Below are positions 33,042-43,500 of a stretch of DNA of 64,000 bases, piece by piece. This stretch comes from Polyangiaceae bacterium (GTDB taxonomy: Bacteria; Myxococcota_A; Polyangia; Polyangiales; Polyangiaceae). The notes under the pieces are model-generated. The model had not been told where the DNA came from. It searched no databases and saw nothing but the letters and a program-made list of their open reading frames with translations. The stretch's first letter is position 1, and each line of letters starts with the position of its first letter. The position numbers and the translations under genes were made by a program. The DNA lies in the NCBI GenBank assembly GCA_025936115.1, contig JAICTZ010000003.1, positions 1 to 64,000 of the forward strand, given 5' to 3'.

Positions 33042-33935
33042 CTAGCCGCTCTTGGTCGGAGCGCCGACGGCCCCCGCGGGCGGCGTGTCGGCTTGGCCGT
33101 CTAGACCTTCACGCGGACGCATGGTGACGGGCGTCGGCAGCGTGTCCGATAAACTGATCTCGCCCTCGGCCTGAGCTTCGACGCGCACGATGAGCGCGGT
33201 GATGTTGTCTTCCCCGCCGTGCTCGTTCGCGAGGGCGACCAAGCGCCGGCACGCGACCTCGAGATCCGGCGTGCCGCTGACGACCTCGAGGATCTCGCTG
33301 TCCTCGACCATGCCGCTCAGGCCGTCCGAGCAGAGCACGTAACAGTCGCCGGCGATCGAGTCGTCGCTCTGAATGTCGACGGCCACCTGCTCCTGCATGC
33401 CGAGCGCGCGCGTGATGACGTTCTTCGGGAGCTCGCTACGTTGCTCTTCGGTGAGCTCCGGCATGGCGAGGAGGTAGTCGTTGACGAGCGAATGGTCGCG
33501 CGTCATGAGCTGGATCTGCTGGTTTCGCACGCGGTAGGCGCGGCTGTCGCCGACGTGCCCGATGAACATCTTGCCCTTCGTCGCGCTGAACAGACAGCCG
33601 ACGACGGTCGTGCCCATGCCCTGGCACTCACGGGAGCGCGTGCTCCGCTCGATGATCTGGCGATTGGCGATGCGGATCCCGCAGAGCAGTCGGTTTTCTT
33701 CGTCCGAGAGGCGCGTGTCGAACGGGAACGGCCAGGTGTAGCCCTCGTTCGCGGCGGCGCGGAAAAAGTCGACGATGGATTCGGTCGCGAGGCGGCTCGC
33801 CACGTCCCCTGCGCGATGACCGCCCATGCCGTCCGCGACGATGAACAGGCGATGCTCTTTGAGGATCGCGAAGCTGTCCTCGTTGTGGTCGCGCTGAAGC
33901 CCCACGTCGCTGATCCCGGCCGCTGTCGCGCGCAT
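33042..33935 (-). CDS. PP2C-family Ser/Thr protein phosphatase
   Basis: ATG 33935 with GGAAGGA upstream (GTG 33938 is an alternative). Motifs: QRDHNEDSFAI, VADGMGGHRAGDVAS, MGTTVV, GHVGDSRAYR, TRDHSLVND, LCSDGLSGMVED and HGGEDNITALIV give the complete set of Mn-binding aspartates. A soluble stand-alone catalytic domain with a short Pro-rich tail. It probably reverses the action of the Ser/Thr kinase two genes away (34791). The 33939-34200 gap has no gene, only a direct repeat. Confidence 0.93.
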   Translation of the reverse strand: MRATAAGISDVGLQRDHNEDSFAILKEHRLFIVADGMGGHRAGDVASRLATESIVDFFRAAANEGYTWPFPFDTRLSDEENRLLCGIRIANRQIIERSTRSRECQGMGTTVVGCLFSATKGKMFIGHVGDSRAYRVRNQQIQLMTRDHSLVNDYLLAMPELTEEQRSELPKNVITRALGMQEQVAVDIQSDDSIAGDCYVLCSDGLSGMVEDSEILEVVSGTPDLEVACRRLVALANEHGGEDNITALIVRVEAQAEGEISLSDTLPTPVTMRPREGLDGQADTPPAGAVGAPTKSG

Positions 33936-34125
33936 CACGTTCCTTCCGATCCGGCCCGTTTTCTCAGCACCGGCTCGTCAACGCCACACGCTTTCATGAG
34001 GACTTTCTCGTGTCAAGTCGTGGTCTTTGGGAACCCGGGCTCCCCGGCTCCGCGTCTCGTTTGTTTTCGGGCCCCGGCCCCGAAAACGGCGCCCCTGTCC
34101 GGGCTCGCGAGCGTACTCGTCCCGA

Positions 34126-34179
34126 AGCTCCTCTCGGGCAGGCTCGTGCTCGTGCGGGAGCTCCTCTCGGGCAGGCTCG
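34126..34179. repeat. 21-bp direct repeat downstream of frr
   Basis: A 21-bp unit reading AGCTCCTCTCGGGCAGGCTC plus G occurs at 34126-34146 and 34159-34179 (period 33). Related GGCTC-containing fragments surround it. Noncoding, between the ends of frr and the start region of the phosphatase gene. Confidence 0.6.
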
Positions 34180-34200
34180 GACGGCGGACCCCAGGCTCGC

Positions 34201-34758
34201 TCAGATGGCGAGGATTTCTTTTTCTTTTTGCTGAACGATCTGATCGACGGCCGTGCCGGCTTCGGCGACGATTTCCTCGGCCTTCTTCTTGCCGCGATCG
34301 ACGTCGTCTTTGCTCGCGCCGCCGTCCTTTTCGATCTCGCTCAGCATGTCGAGCGCTTCGTGCCGGACCTTGCGTACGGCGACCTTGCACTCTTCCCCGT
34401 TCTTCTTCGCGATCTTCACGAGGTCGCGACGTCGCTCCTCGCTGAGCGCCGGGATGGGAATGCGGATGAGCTCGCTGTCGACCTGGGGATTCAAGCCGAG
34501 ATCACTCTCGCGAATCGCCTTCTCGATTGCCTTGACCTGCGATTTGTCCCACGGCTTGACCGTGAGCATGCGCGGCTCGGGCACGTTGACGTTCGCCATC
34601 TGCGAAATCGGGGTGCTCTGCCCGTAGTAGTCGACGCGCAGCGTCTCGAGCATGCCCGGATGGGCGCGCCCGGTTCGGAGGTTCGCGAGATCACGCCTCA
34701 GGGCGTCCTTCGCTTTCTCGATGCCCTGCTTGAGCTCGGAGAGAACGTCGTCGATCAT
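34201..34758 (-). CDS. frr: Ribosome recycling factor
   Basis: 185 residues with the full RRF pattern: NLRTGRAHPGMLETLRVDYYG, TPISQMANVNVPEPRMLTVKPWD, ESDLGLNPQVDSELIRIPIPALSEERRRDLVKIAKKNGEECKVAVRKVRHEA. It dissociates post-termination ribosomes with EF-G. It is separated from the usual pyrH-tsf-rpsB neighbours and sits between a PP2C phosphatase and a Ser/Thr kinase gene, 32 bp from the kinase stop, so it may be co-transcribed with the kinase. Confidence 0.97.
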   Translation of the reverse strand: MIDDVLSELKQGIEKAKDALRRDLANLRTGRAHPGMLETLRVDYYGQSTPISQMANVNVPEPRMLTVKPWDKSQVKAIEKAIRESDLGLNPQVDSELIRIPIPALSEERRRDLVKIAKKNGEECKVAVRKVRHEALDMLSEIEKDGGASKDDVDRGKKKAEEIVAEAGTAVDQIVQQKEKEILAI

Positions 34759-34790
34759 GCTTTGGCCTCGTCAGGCGGGCGGACCATATA

Positions 34791-36116
34791 TCACAGCGCC
34801 GAGGAGCCGGGGCGGGCACCGGGCTCTACCGCTTGCGGCTTGCTCGGCTCCGGCGCTTCGGCCGGGGCCACGGGGCGCCGGCGCCGTTTACCGCGCAGAC
34901 CGTCCGGCGAGCCGGCATCGACGGTCAGGTGGGTGTCGGCGGCGGCTTCCGGCGTCCGGAACTGCCGTTCGGCCTCGCGCAGCTTGCGAGCGTTGTCCGC
35001 TTCGATGAGCGCCGATTCCCGTGCTGCGGCGGCGCGCGCGGTTTCGTCGGCGGCGCGGGTCCGCTGCAGGACGTAGTAGCCGAGCGCGCCGATCGTGAGC
35101 GCGATCCCCGCCAGCATGCCTCCGAGCACGAGCCCTCGGCTCGACGTGCGCGGCGCGTCGAGCTCGAGCGCTTCTTCGATGTCGACCATCGAGCCGATGG
35201 GCCGAATCTCGTAAAGCGAGCGCTCTTGCTGCGCACGCCACCATTCATCGAGCCGGCGGAGCGCGTCCGCCATCTCGCCGACTCGCCGGAAGCGCCGGCG
35301 CATGTCCCGCGCGCACGCCTTGGCGAACCAGCCGTCGAATGAGCGCGGCAGGTCCGGGACGAGCTCGCTCGGCACGGGCATGGGCGCGGCGCAGACCTTG
35401 AGCACCACGTCGCCGATCGCCTCACCTTCGAACGGCACCCTGCCGCACGCCGCCACGAATGCGCACGCTCCGAGCGACCAGATATCGGACGCGGGGCTCA
35501 CGGGCGCCGACGCCGTCAGCGCTTCGGGGCTCATGAAAAGCGGCGTTCCCAGCACCATGCCCGTCTTGGTCGTACCGACACCTCCGACCTTGTCGTCGTG
35601 CACGACTTTGGCGATACCGAAGTCGAGCACTTTGACGAGAAAGCCGAAACGACTCCCTTCAGCGTCGCGGGTGAGAAAGATATTGTCGGGCTTCAGATCG
35701 CGATGAACGATTCCAGCGGCGTGAGCCTGTTCGAGGGCACGCGCCACCTGAACCACGATCTCGATCACCTCCTCCAGGGGCAAACGGCCTCGCTCCCGCA
35801 GCGCCTGCTCGAGCGATTGCCCCTCGAGATACTCCATCACGATGAACGGCTGGCCGTTCTCCGCAACACCGTGGTCGATGACGGAGACGGCGTGCCGGCT
35901 CTTGATGGCGGCCGCCGCCTTCGCCTCCGTGTCGAAGCGTCGCCGGACCTCCTCGCTCGTCGAAAGCTCGGGATGAATGAACTTGATGGCGACCTTCTGG
36001 CCGAGGCTCACGTGCCGGCACAGATAGACCGCCCCCATGCCGCCGGATCCGAGCCGCTCCATCACCTGGTAGCGTTCTGCGACAACGGTGCCGAAGAGCG
36101 GATTTGCCACTGTCAT
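34791..36116 (-). CDS. Membrane Ser/Thr protein kinase
   Basis: Hanks-type kinase: P-loop LGSGGMGAVY, catalytic Lys in VAIKFI, HRDLKPDN, DFGIAK, activation segment TPLFMSPEAL and DIWSLGACAFVAACGRVPF. The catalytic domain (about 14-270) is followed by a linker, one TM helix (LVLGGMLAGIALTIGALGYYVL) and an extracytoplasmic coiled coil (AADETARAAAARESALIEADNARKLREAERQF). 441 residues. The usual APE at the end of the activation loop reads SPE, as is common in bacterial kinases. Likely partner of the PP2C at 33042. Confidence 0.92.
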   Translation of the reverse strand: MTVANPLFGTVVAERYQVMERLGSGGMGAVYLCRHVSLGQKVAIKFIHPELSTSEEVRRRFDTEAKAAAAIKSRHAVSVIDHGVAENGQPFIVMEYLEGQSLEQALRERGRLPLEEVIEIVVQVARALEQAHAAGIVHRDLKPDNIFLTRDAEGSRFGFLVKVLDFGIAKVVHDDKVGGVGTTKTGMVLGTPLFMSPEALTASAPVSPASDIWSLGACAFVAACGRVPFEGEAIGDVVLKVCAAPMPVPSELVPDLPRSFDGWFAKACARDMRRRFRRVGEMADALRRLDEWWRAQQERSLYEIRPIGSMVDIEEALELDAPRTSSRGLVLGGMLAGIALTIGALGYYVLQRTRAADETARAAAARESALIEADNARKLREAERQFRTPEAAADTHLTVDAGSPDGLRGKRRRRPVAPAEAPEPSKPQAVEPGARPGSSAL

Positions 36117-36239
36117 CCGACGGCCGAAAGTTCCATACCCTACTCGCGAGCGCCGAGCGCCACCGGTCTCACGAGCTAGGATACTACCAGCCGGGATCCG
36201 ACGCCGGACAGTCGGCTCGCCCGGTATTCACGAAATAGC

Positions 36240-36971
36240 ATGCGGCTCTCCATCGTCAGCTGGAACATCCATAAAGGCATCGGCGGCATGGACCGCCGCT
36301 ACCGTATCGATCGCGTCGTCGCCGTCCTCGCCGAGCTCGCGCCCGACGTGGCGCTCCTGCAGGAGGTCACCGACGGCCTACCACGGGCCCTCTTTCACGA
36401 TCAGGCCGAGCTCCTGGCGGAAGCGCTCGGCATGGAGCACCTGGCGTTCTGCCCCCAGCATCGTTTCGCCATCGGCGGTTACGGCAACGCCATCCTGAGC
36501 CGGCATCCTATCGGCCACGTCGAGGAGATCGACCTCACCATCGGCCGTCGCAAGCGCCGGGGTGCGATTGGGGCACACCTCCGCGTCCGCTCGGGCGGCC
36601 ATCAGCGCACGGTCGCGCTCTTCAACCTCCACCTCGGGCTCGCCGGCTCCGAGCGCGCCTTGCAGCTCGAGCGCTTCCTGTCCTCGCCCGCGCTCGCGCA
36701 CCTTCACCACCCAACGCCCGTGGTCGTGGGCGGCGACTTGAACGACGTGTGGGGTTCGCTCGGACCGCGTTTCTTTTCGCCGGCCGGCTTCGTCCGCGCC
36801 GGGCGCTTGAACAATACGTTCCCAGCTGCCGTGCCCATCCGTCCGCTCGACGGCATTTTCGTGCGTGGGCAAGTGCGTGCGCACGCCTGTTCGCCGCTCC
36901 GAAACCCGCTCACGCGTCAGGCTTCCGATCACTTGCCGCTTTGCGCAGAGCTCGAGCTCGAAGCGACTTGA
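36240..36971 (+). CDS. Endonuclease/exonuclease/phosphatase-family hydrolase
   Basis: EEP fold: SWNIHKGIGG (Asn), DVALLQEVTD (metal Glu), LFNLHLGL, VVVGGDLNDVWGS (catalytic Asp and Asn), PLDGIFVRG and the closing SDHLPLCAELEL (His). All catalytic positions are present at 243 residues. The substrate may be a phosphodiester lipid or nucleic acid. The short stand-alone form resembles YbhP/EEPP-type proteins that often pair with cardiolipin synthases, but none is seen here. Confidence 0.87.
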   Translation: MRLSIVSWNIHKGIGGMDRRYRIDRVVAVLAELAPDVALLQEVTDGLPRALFHDQAELLAEALGMEHLAFCPQHRFAIGGYGNAILSRHPIGHVEEIDLTIGRRKRRGAIGAHLRVRSGGHQRTVALFNLHLGLAGSERALQLERFLSSPALAHLHHPTPVVVGGDLNDVWGSLGPRFFSPAGFVRAGRLNNTFPAAVPIRPLDGIFVRGQVRAHACSPLRNPLTRQASDHLPLCAELELEAT

Positions 36972-37001
36972 CTCGGCCGAGCGGTCTTGGAAGGAAGGGT
37001 C

Positions 37002-38642
<1,641 letters not shown>

Positions 38643-38712
38643 CTGGGTCGAGTTGAGCGGGTCTCGGCAGGAAAGATCACGATCTGTCTTCCCAAGATTG
38701 CCCAACTCGAGG

Positions 38713-39135
38713 CTAGGGCGTGCCGACGGCTACGGCGAGCTCCGTCGCGAGCGCCGCGCCGCTCGCGGGGTCGAGTTTCTGCGGGAGCCAGCGCAAGCCA
38801 AGCCCGCCGTCGGCGTCGGTCTTCGGAATGATGTGGAAGTGCACGTGGAAGACGGCTTGGTGCGCACCCGCGCCGTTGTTCTGAAGCACGTTGTAGGCCT
38901 CGACGCCCGTCACGCGCTTCAGGGCGCGACAGAGCCGCGGCAGCACGCGCCCGAGCGCGGCGGCGGAGTCGTCGGAGAGCGCGTCGAGCGTCGCGGCGGG
39001 CTCCTTCGGAATCACGAGCAGATGCCCGCGTGAGAGCGGGTTCACGTCGAGGAACGCGAGCACGCGCGGGTCCTCGTAGACCTTGTGACAAGGGATCTCG
39101 CCCCGCAGGATCTTCGAGAAAATCGTCTCGGCCAT
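38713..39135 (-). CDS. HIT-family nucleotide hydrolase
   Basis: 140 residues: [41 protein letters not shown] and the histidine triad HVHFHIIPK (consensus HxHxHxx, nucleophile the middle His). Resembles HinT/Ap4A-hydrolase-like proteins. It overlaps head to head with the 5' region of the MBL-fold gene. Confidence 0.92.
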   Translation of the reverse strand: MAETIFSKILRGEIPCHKVYEDPRVLAFLDVNPLSRGHLLVIPKEPAATLDALSDDSAAALGRVLPRLCRALKRVTGVEAYNVLQNNGAGAHQAVFHVHFHIIPKTDADGGLGLRWLPQKLDPASGAALATELAVAVGTP

Positions 39136-39163
39136 GCCGCCGTGCCTACCACGGGCGCCGAGC

Positions 39164-40066
39164 GTGAGCGATACTCACGCGATGCTCGCGAGCACGCTCG
39201 TCGGCAACAGTCAGCGCCTCGACGGCGGCGCCATGTTCGGTAATGCCCCGCGCGCGCTCTGGAGCCGCTGGCTGCCGCCCGACGAGCTCGCGCGCATTCC
39301 GCTCGCGTGTCGTGCGCTGCTCGTGGAGGCGCCCGGACGGCGCGTGCTGTTCGAGACGGGGATTGGAGTGTTTTTCGAGCCGAGCCTGCGCGAGCGCTAC
39401 GGCGTCGTCGAAGAACGGCACGTCTTGCTCGAGTCGCTCGCGGCGCTCGGCCTCGGTGACGGCGACATCGATTGCGTCGTGCTGAGCCACCTGCATTTCG
39501 ACCATGCGGGCGGCCTGCTCGCGCCGTACCGCGCCGGCCGCGCGCCGGAGCTCTTGTTCCCGCGCGCCGAAATCGTGGCGTCGGCGCGCGCGTTCGAACG
39601 CGCGAAAAAGCCGCACCCGCGTGACCGCGCCTCGTTCATTCCCGAGCTCCCAGCGCTACTCGAGAGCTCCGCCCGCTTGCGCGTGGTGAGCGGACCCGCG
39701 GAAGCGCGCGCCGCGCTCGGCGACGGGTTCGATTTCGTCGAGAGCGACGGCCACACGCCGGGCCTCTTGCTCGGCAGCGCGATCGGCAAAACCGAGCGCG
39801 TGCTCTTCTGCTCCGACTTGATCCCCGGAACGCCGTGGCTCCACGCGCCGATTACCATGGGCTACGACCGGTACGCCGAGCACCTCGTCGACGAAAAGAG
39901 CGAGCTCTTGGCGCGCTCCGTCGAGGACGCGACGCTCCTCGTCTACACGCACGACCCGAACGTCGCCGCGTCGCGCGTCGGCCGCGACGAACGCGGCCGT
40001 TTCACGCCACTAGAGCCAGTCCCCGCGTTGACGCGCTTCGATCTCGACGCGCCGCGCTCGCGGTAG
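39164..40066 (+). CDS. MBL-fold metallohydrolase
   Basis: GTG 39164 or ATG 39182 are both possible; neither has a strong ribosome site. Metallo-beta-lactamase fold with [10 protein letters not shown] (HxHxDH), a later metal His in SDGHTPG, the bridging Asp in LFCSDLIPG and the final His in VYTHDPNV. The pattern [16 protein letters not shown] near the N-terminus places it in the lactonase/SoxH-like group. The exact substrate is unclear. Confidence 0.87.
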   Translation: MSDTHAMLASTLVGNSQRLDGGAMFGNAPRALWSRWLPPDELARIPLACRALLVEAPGRRVLFETGIGVFFEPSLRERYGVVEERHVLLESLAALGLGDGDIDCVVLSHLHFDHAGGLLAPYRAGRAPELLFPRAEIVASARAFERAKKPHPRDRASFIPELPALLESSARLRVVSGPAEARAALGDGFDFVESDGHTPGLLLGSAIGKTERVLFCSDLIPGTPWLHAPITMGYDRYAEHLVDEKSELLARSVEDATLLVYTHDPNVAASRVGRDERGRFTPLEPVPALTRFDLDAPRSR

Positions 40067-40101
40067 TCACGCGCCCTGACGCCACGTGCGAGCTCGTCGA
40101 C

Positions 40102-40710
40102 TCACGTGCGCTTGGCGAGCCGCTCGAGGTGTCGCTTGAGGAGCACCAGCCGATCGTTGCCCCAAAAGAGCTCGCCCGCGACGACGAACGCCGGCACGCC
40201 GAACACGCCCGCCCGGTGCGCTGCTTTCATCGCGTGCTCGAGTTGCTTGCGCGTCGCGGGGTGCTCGAGCTCGGCACGAAAGCCGCTGAGCCCGCACGAC
40301 TCGGCTCGACGCACGCATTCGTTCGCGTCGACGAGCGAGGTGCTCCCGTCGAAGACGGCCGCAAACAGCGCGCGGCTGACCGCTTCGACCTTGCCGAGCC
40401 GTTTCGCAGCCGTAGCAGTCAGCGCCAGCGCCTCGGCGTCGAACTCGACGCGACCGCGCGTTTCGACGAACGGAATGCCGTAGAGCTCGGCCCAACGCTC
40501 CGCGTCGCGCGTGCGATACGACCAGTCGTACTGGCCCGAGATCGGGTCACCGCGAAAAGGTCCCCCGCCCCGCTCCGACAAGAGCCGCATGCTGTTGAGC
40601 GGCAACCAATCGACGGTCGCGCCGGTTTCGTCGACGAGCTCGTGCAGCTGCGAAGCCGCCAGATACGAATAACGGCTGCCGATGGAATAGTAGAACAGCA
40701 CCTCGGCCAT
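40102..40710 (-). CDS. DsbA-like thioredoxin-fold protein (HCCA isomerase type)
   Basis: ATG 40710 with AGAGGG upstream (MAEVLFYYSIGSRYSYLAASQL). The fold matches 2-hydroxychromene-2-carboxylate isomerase/kappa GST: FYYSIGSRYSYLA at the position of the CxxC helix (Ser in place of Cys), PLNSMRLLSERGG, and GVFGVPAFVVAGELFWGNDRL with the conserved cis-Pro. 202 residues. The lack of CxxC argues for a glutathione-dependent isomerase or transferase rather than a disulfide oxidase. Confidence 0.87.
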   Translation of the reverse strand: MAEVLFYYSIGSRYSYLAASQLHELVDETGATVDWLPLNSMRLLSERGGGPFRGDPISGQYDWSYRTRDAERWAELYGIPFVETRGRVEFDAEALALTATAAKRLGKVEAVSRALFAAVFDGSTSLVDANECVRRAESCGLSGFRAELEHPATRKQLEHAMKAAHRAGVFGVPAFVVAGELFWGNDRLVLLKRHLERLAKRT

Positions 40711-40787
40711 GATCCCTCTGACGCAGAGTCTACGCGCGTCGTCCGAATTTCGGCAGACGAACCGCCACGCACGCGACACTTTGCGCG

Positions 40788-42428
40788 CTAGGCGCCGAGC
40801 GCGCGTCCGACCATTGCTTGCGCTTCTTGCACGAGTGCTCCGAGATGCTCTTCGCTCACGAAGCTCTCGGCATAGATCTTGTAAATGTTCTCGGTGCCGC
40901 TCGGCCGCGCCGCGAACCAGCCATTGTCCGTCTTGACGACGAGACCACCGATCGCAGCGTGATTTCCCGGTGCTTGCGTGAGCCGCTCGCGAATGGGCTC
41001 GCCCGCGAGCTCTTTGGCAGTCACCGCGTCCGGGCTCAATTTCTTCAGCGCGGCCTTCTGCTCGGGGGTCGCGGGTGCGTCGATGCGCGTCGTGTAGGGG
41101 CGACCGAGCTTTTGCGCGAGCTCTTCGTAATATCTGCCCGGATCTTTGCCGGTCTTGGCCGTGATTTCAGCGGCGAGCAGGGCGAGCAGAATGCCGTCCT
41201 TGTCCGTCGTCCAGACGCTGCCGTCGAAGCGCAAAAAGCTCGCGCCCGCGCTTTCTTCACCACCGAACCCGAGCTCGCCGCTCATGAGGCCGGGCACGAA
41301 CCATTTGAATCCGACCGGCACCTCGACGACGGGACGTCCGAGCGAGCGCGCGACGCGTTCGATGAGCGCGCTCGAAACCACGGTCTTGCCGACGGCCGCC
41401 TTCGCGGGCCACCCGGAGCGAGAGCGGAAGAGATAATCAATGGCAACCGAAAGGTAATGATTGGGGTTCATGACCCCCGTCCCGGGGACGACGACGCCGT
41501 GCCGATCGGCGTCCGTGTCGTTGGCAAACGCGACGGCGAAGCGGTCGGCCAGCTTCACGAGGCCGGCCATGGCGTACGGGCTCGAGCAGTCCATGCGGAT
41601 GCGGCCGTCGTGGTCGAGCGGCATGAACGCAAAGCGCGGATCGACGTTGGGGTTTACCACCTCGAGATTCAAGCCGAACGCCTCGGCGATGCGCGGGTAG
41701 TAGCCGACGCTCGCCCCGCCCAGCGGATCGACGCCGAGCTTGGTGCCGGCGTCGCGCACCGCCGCCAAATCGAGGATTTTCGGGAGCTCGCGCAGGTAGA
41801 TCGCGACGAAATCCACGCTGCCGGTCGTGCTCGCGCGCTGTGCCTGCTCGAACGGCACGCGCCGAACGCCGCTCGCTCCGTTTGCGAGGAGCTCGTTCGC
41901 GCGCGTCTCGATCCACTGCGTGGCGTCGGTATCGGCGGGGCCGCCGTGCGGCGGGTTGTACTTGAAGCCGCCGTCCTCGGGTGGGTTGTGCGACGGCGTG
42001 ACGACGATGCCGTCGGCGAGCCCCGCTTTGCGCCCACGGTTGTGCTCGATGATGGCGAGCGAGAGCGCGGGCGTCGGCGTGTAGCCGTCGCCCTGCTGCA
42101 CGAGGACGTTCACGCCGTTGGCGGCGAGGACTTCGAGCGCGGTGCGTTCGGCGGGAGCCGAGAGCGCGTGCGTGTCCTTGGCGAGGTAGAGCGGCCCGGT
42201 CGTGCCCTGCGCTTGACGGTATTCGCAGATGGCCTGCGTGATCGCGAGGATGTGCGCTTCGTTGAAGGCGGTCGCGAACGCGGAGCCGCGATGGCCGCTC
42301 GTGCCGAAGCTCACGCGTTGTGAGACGACGGCGGGATCCGGCCGTCCCGAGAAATAGGCCGCGAGGAGCGCCTCGACGTCGAGCAGCAGATTTGCGGGTG
42401 CGGGTTTGCCAGCGAGAGGATGGGCCAC
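40788..42428 (-). CDS. pgm: Phosphoglucomutase (alpha-D-glucose specific)
   Basis: 546 residues with SFGTSGHRG near the N-terminus, the phospho-Ser loop [22 protein letters not shown], the metal loop [12 protein letters not shown], the sugar loop [13 protein letters not shown] and the phosphate site [15 protein letters not shown]. Interconverts glucose-1-P and glucose-6-P, linking glycogen/trehalose and envelope polysaccharide synthesis with Pgi. The 42429-42700 gap before it contains no gene. Confidence 0.97.
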   Translation of the reverse strand: MAHPLAGKPAPANLLLDVEALLAAYFSGRPDPAVVSQRVSFGTSGHRGSAFATAFNEAHILAITQAICEYRQAQGTTGPLYLAKDTHALSAPAERTALEVLAANGVNVLVQQGDGYTPTPALSLAIIEHNRGRKAGLADGIVVTPSHNPPEDGGFKYNPPHGGPADTDATQWIETRANELLANGASGVRRVPFEQAQRASTTGSVDFVAIYLRELPKILDLAAVRDAGTKLGVDPLGGASVGYYPRIAEAFGLNLEVVNPNVDPRFAFMPLDHDGRIRMDCSSPYAMAGLVKLADRFAVAFANDTDADRHGVVVPGTGVMNPNHYLSVAIDYLFRSRSGWPAKAAVGKTVVSSALIERVARSLGRPVVEVPVGFKWFVPGLMSGELGFGGEESAGASFLRFDGSVWTTDKDGILLALLAAEITAKTGKDPGRYYEELAQKLGRPYTTRIDAPATPEQKAALKKLSPDAVTAKELAGEPIRERLTQAPGNHAAIGGLVVKTDNGWFAARPSGTENIYKIYAESFVSEEHLGALVQEAQAMVGRALGA

Positions 42429-42700
42429 GGCGCTCCGGTGCGCTCCGAGTGAAAGCGCTCGGATTTACGTAGCGCAGTTCGGCGCGAGGGCGGAGCCGCG
42501 TTTTGCAGCGGCGACCCACGGCACGGCGGAACACCGGTGGAACGGGGCGAGCCGGCGCCGCCCGAAGCCACGTGGCACTTCGGTCGCCCACCCCAATCAC
42601 AAAGCAAACGCCACGCCACGGATTGGCTCCGCAGCGTGGCGCGCTCGCTCGATGCGCGTCCGCTCGCGCAGGCGCTCGCGCAGGCAACGGACGGCCGCGG

Positions 42701-43135
42701 TCAGCCGGCCTTGACGCTGATTTGCTTCGGCATCGCTTCGGACGCCTTCGGCAACGTGACGGTCAAGATGCCGAGCTTGAGCTCCGCTTCGACCTTTTCG
42801 GGCTCGACCTTGGTGGGCAGCTCGAACGCGCGTTCGAACACGTATGACGCCTGCGATTGAGCTTTGTCACCTTCGGTCTTATTCTCGGTCTTGCGCTCGA
42901 CACGCAACGTCACGGTGCTGCCCGTGACGGTGATGTCGATCTCCTTCTCGGAGAAACCTGGGAGCTCGCTCCGGAGCACCCACGCGTTCTCACGCTCCTC
43001 GAACGCCACGCGCGGCGAGAAGTTTTGCGGGCGGTCGAAGGCGAAGAGCAGCCGATCGAGATCACGGGCGAGCCGGGGGTAGTCGCGGAAGCCGAGGCTC
43101 GGGAAAACACCAAAATCGTTCCAACGGGTGAGCAT
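42701..43135 (-). CDS. Hsp20/alpha-crystallin small heat-shock protein
   Basis: ATG 43135 is favoured because AAGGAG lies 9 nt upstream; TTG 43141 would be too close. The alpha-crystallin domain runs from FSPRVAFEERENAWVLRSELPGFSEKEIDITV to ELKLGILTVTLPKA, and the C-terminal PKQISVKAG supplies the I-x-V-like tail motif used in oligomer assembly. ATP-independent holdase. The 43142-43500 upstream region contains a hairpin (43224-43247). Confidence 0.93.
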   Translation of the reverse strand: MLTRWNDFGVFPSLGFRDYPRLARDLDRLLFAFDRPQNFSPRVAFEERENAWVLRSELPGFSEKEIDITVTGSTVTLRVERKTENKTEGDKAQSQASYVFERAFELPTKVEPEKVEAELKLGILTVTLPKASEAMPKQISVKAG

Positions 43136-43223
43136 GTTCAATCTCTCCTTTCAGGGTCTGCGTCCGGGCGCAGGCGGACCTCGGCCGGGCGGCTCGAATG
43201 AACTCCGGCCGCAACCAACCGCG

Positions 43224-43247
43224 ACGGGCTAACCCCAAGAAGCCCGT
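43224..43247 (-). other. Hairpin upstream of hsp20
   Basis: Arms ACGGGCT and AGCCCGT pair perfectly around a 10-nt loop, about 90-112 bp upstream of the hsp20 ATG. It could be part of a structured leader or an operator. No CIRCE element is seen in the 43142-43500 gap. Confidence 0.35.
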
Positions 43248-43500
43248 TGAAACCCGACGTTTCCGTGGCTTCAGGCCGTCGCCTGGACAACGAGAAAAGT
43301 AGGCACGGCCTCCGAGCCGCGCAAGGGGTCGGCCAAGGCGCAAGCGCGGGGTCAAGGGGGGCGGGAGGAGGCCGGAACAGCCGTTCGACTGTCGCAACCT
43401 GGGACCGGTTACTAACCCTTAGTACTGAGAATCGTTGATGTTTGCTGTCACACCCGGTTGAGCCCCGGCCAAAGAAGTGGCATGGTTCGCGTTCTAAGCG

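Noticed and set aside
40818..42323. 501-codon frame antisense to pgm
   Set aside because: Shadow; pgm has all catalytic loops.
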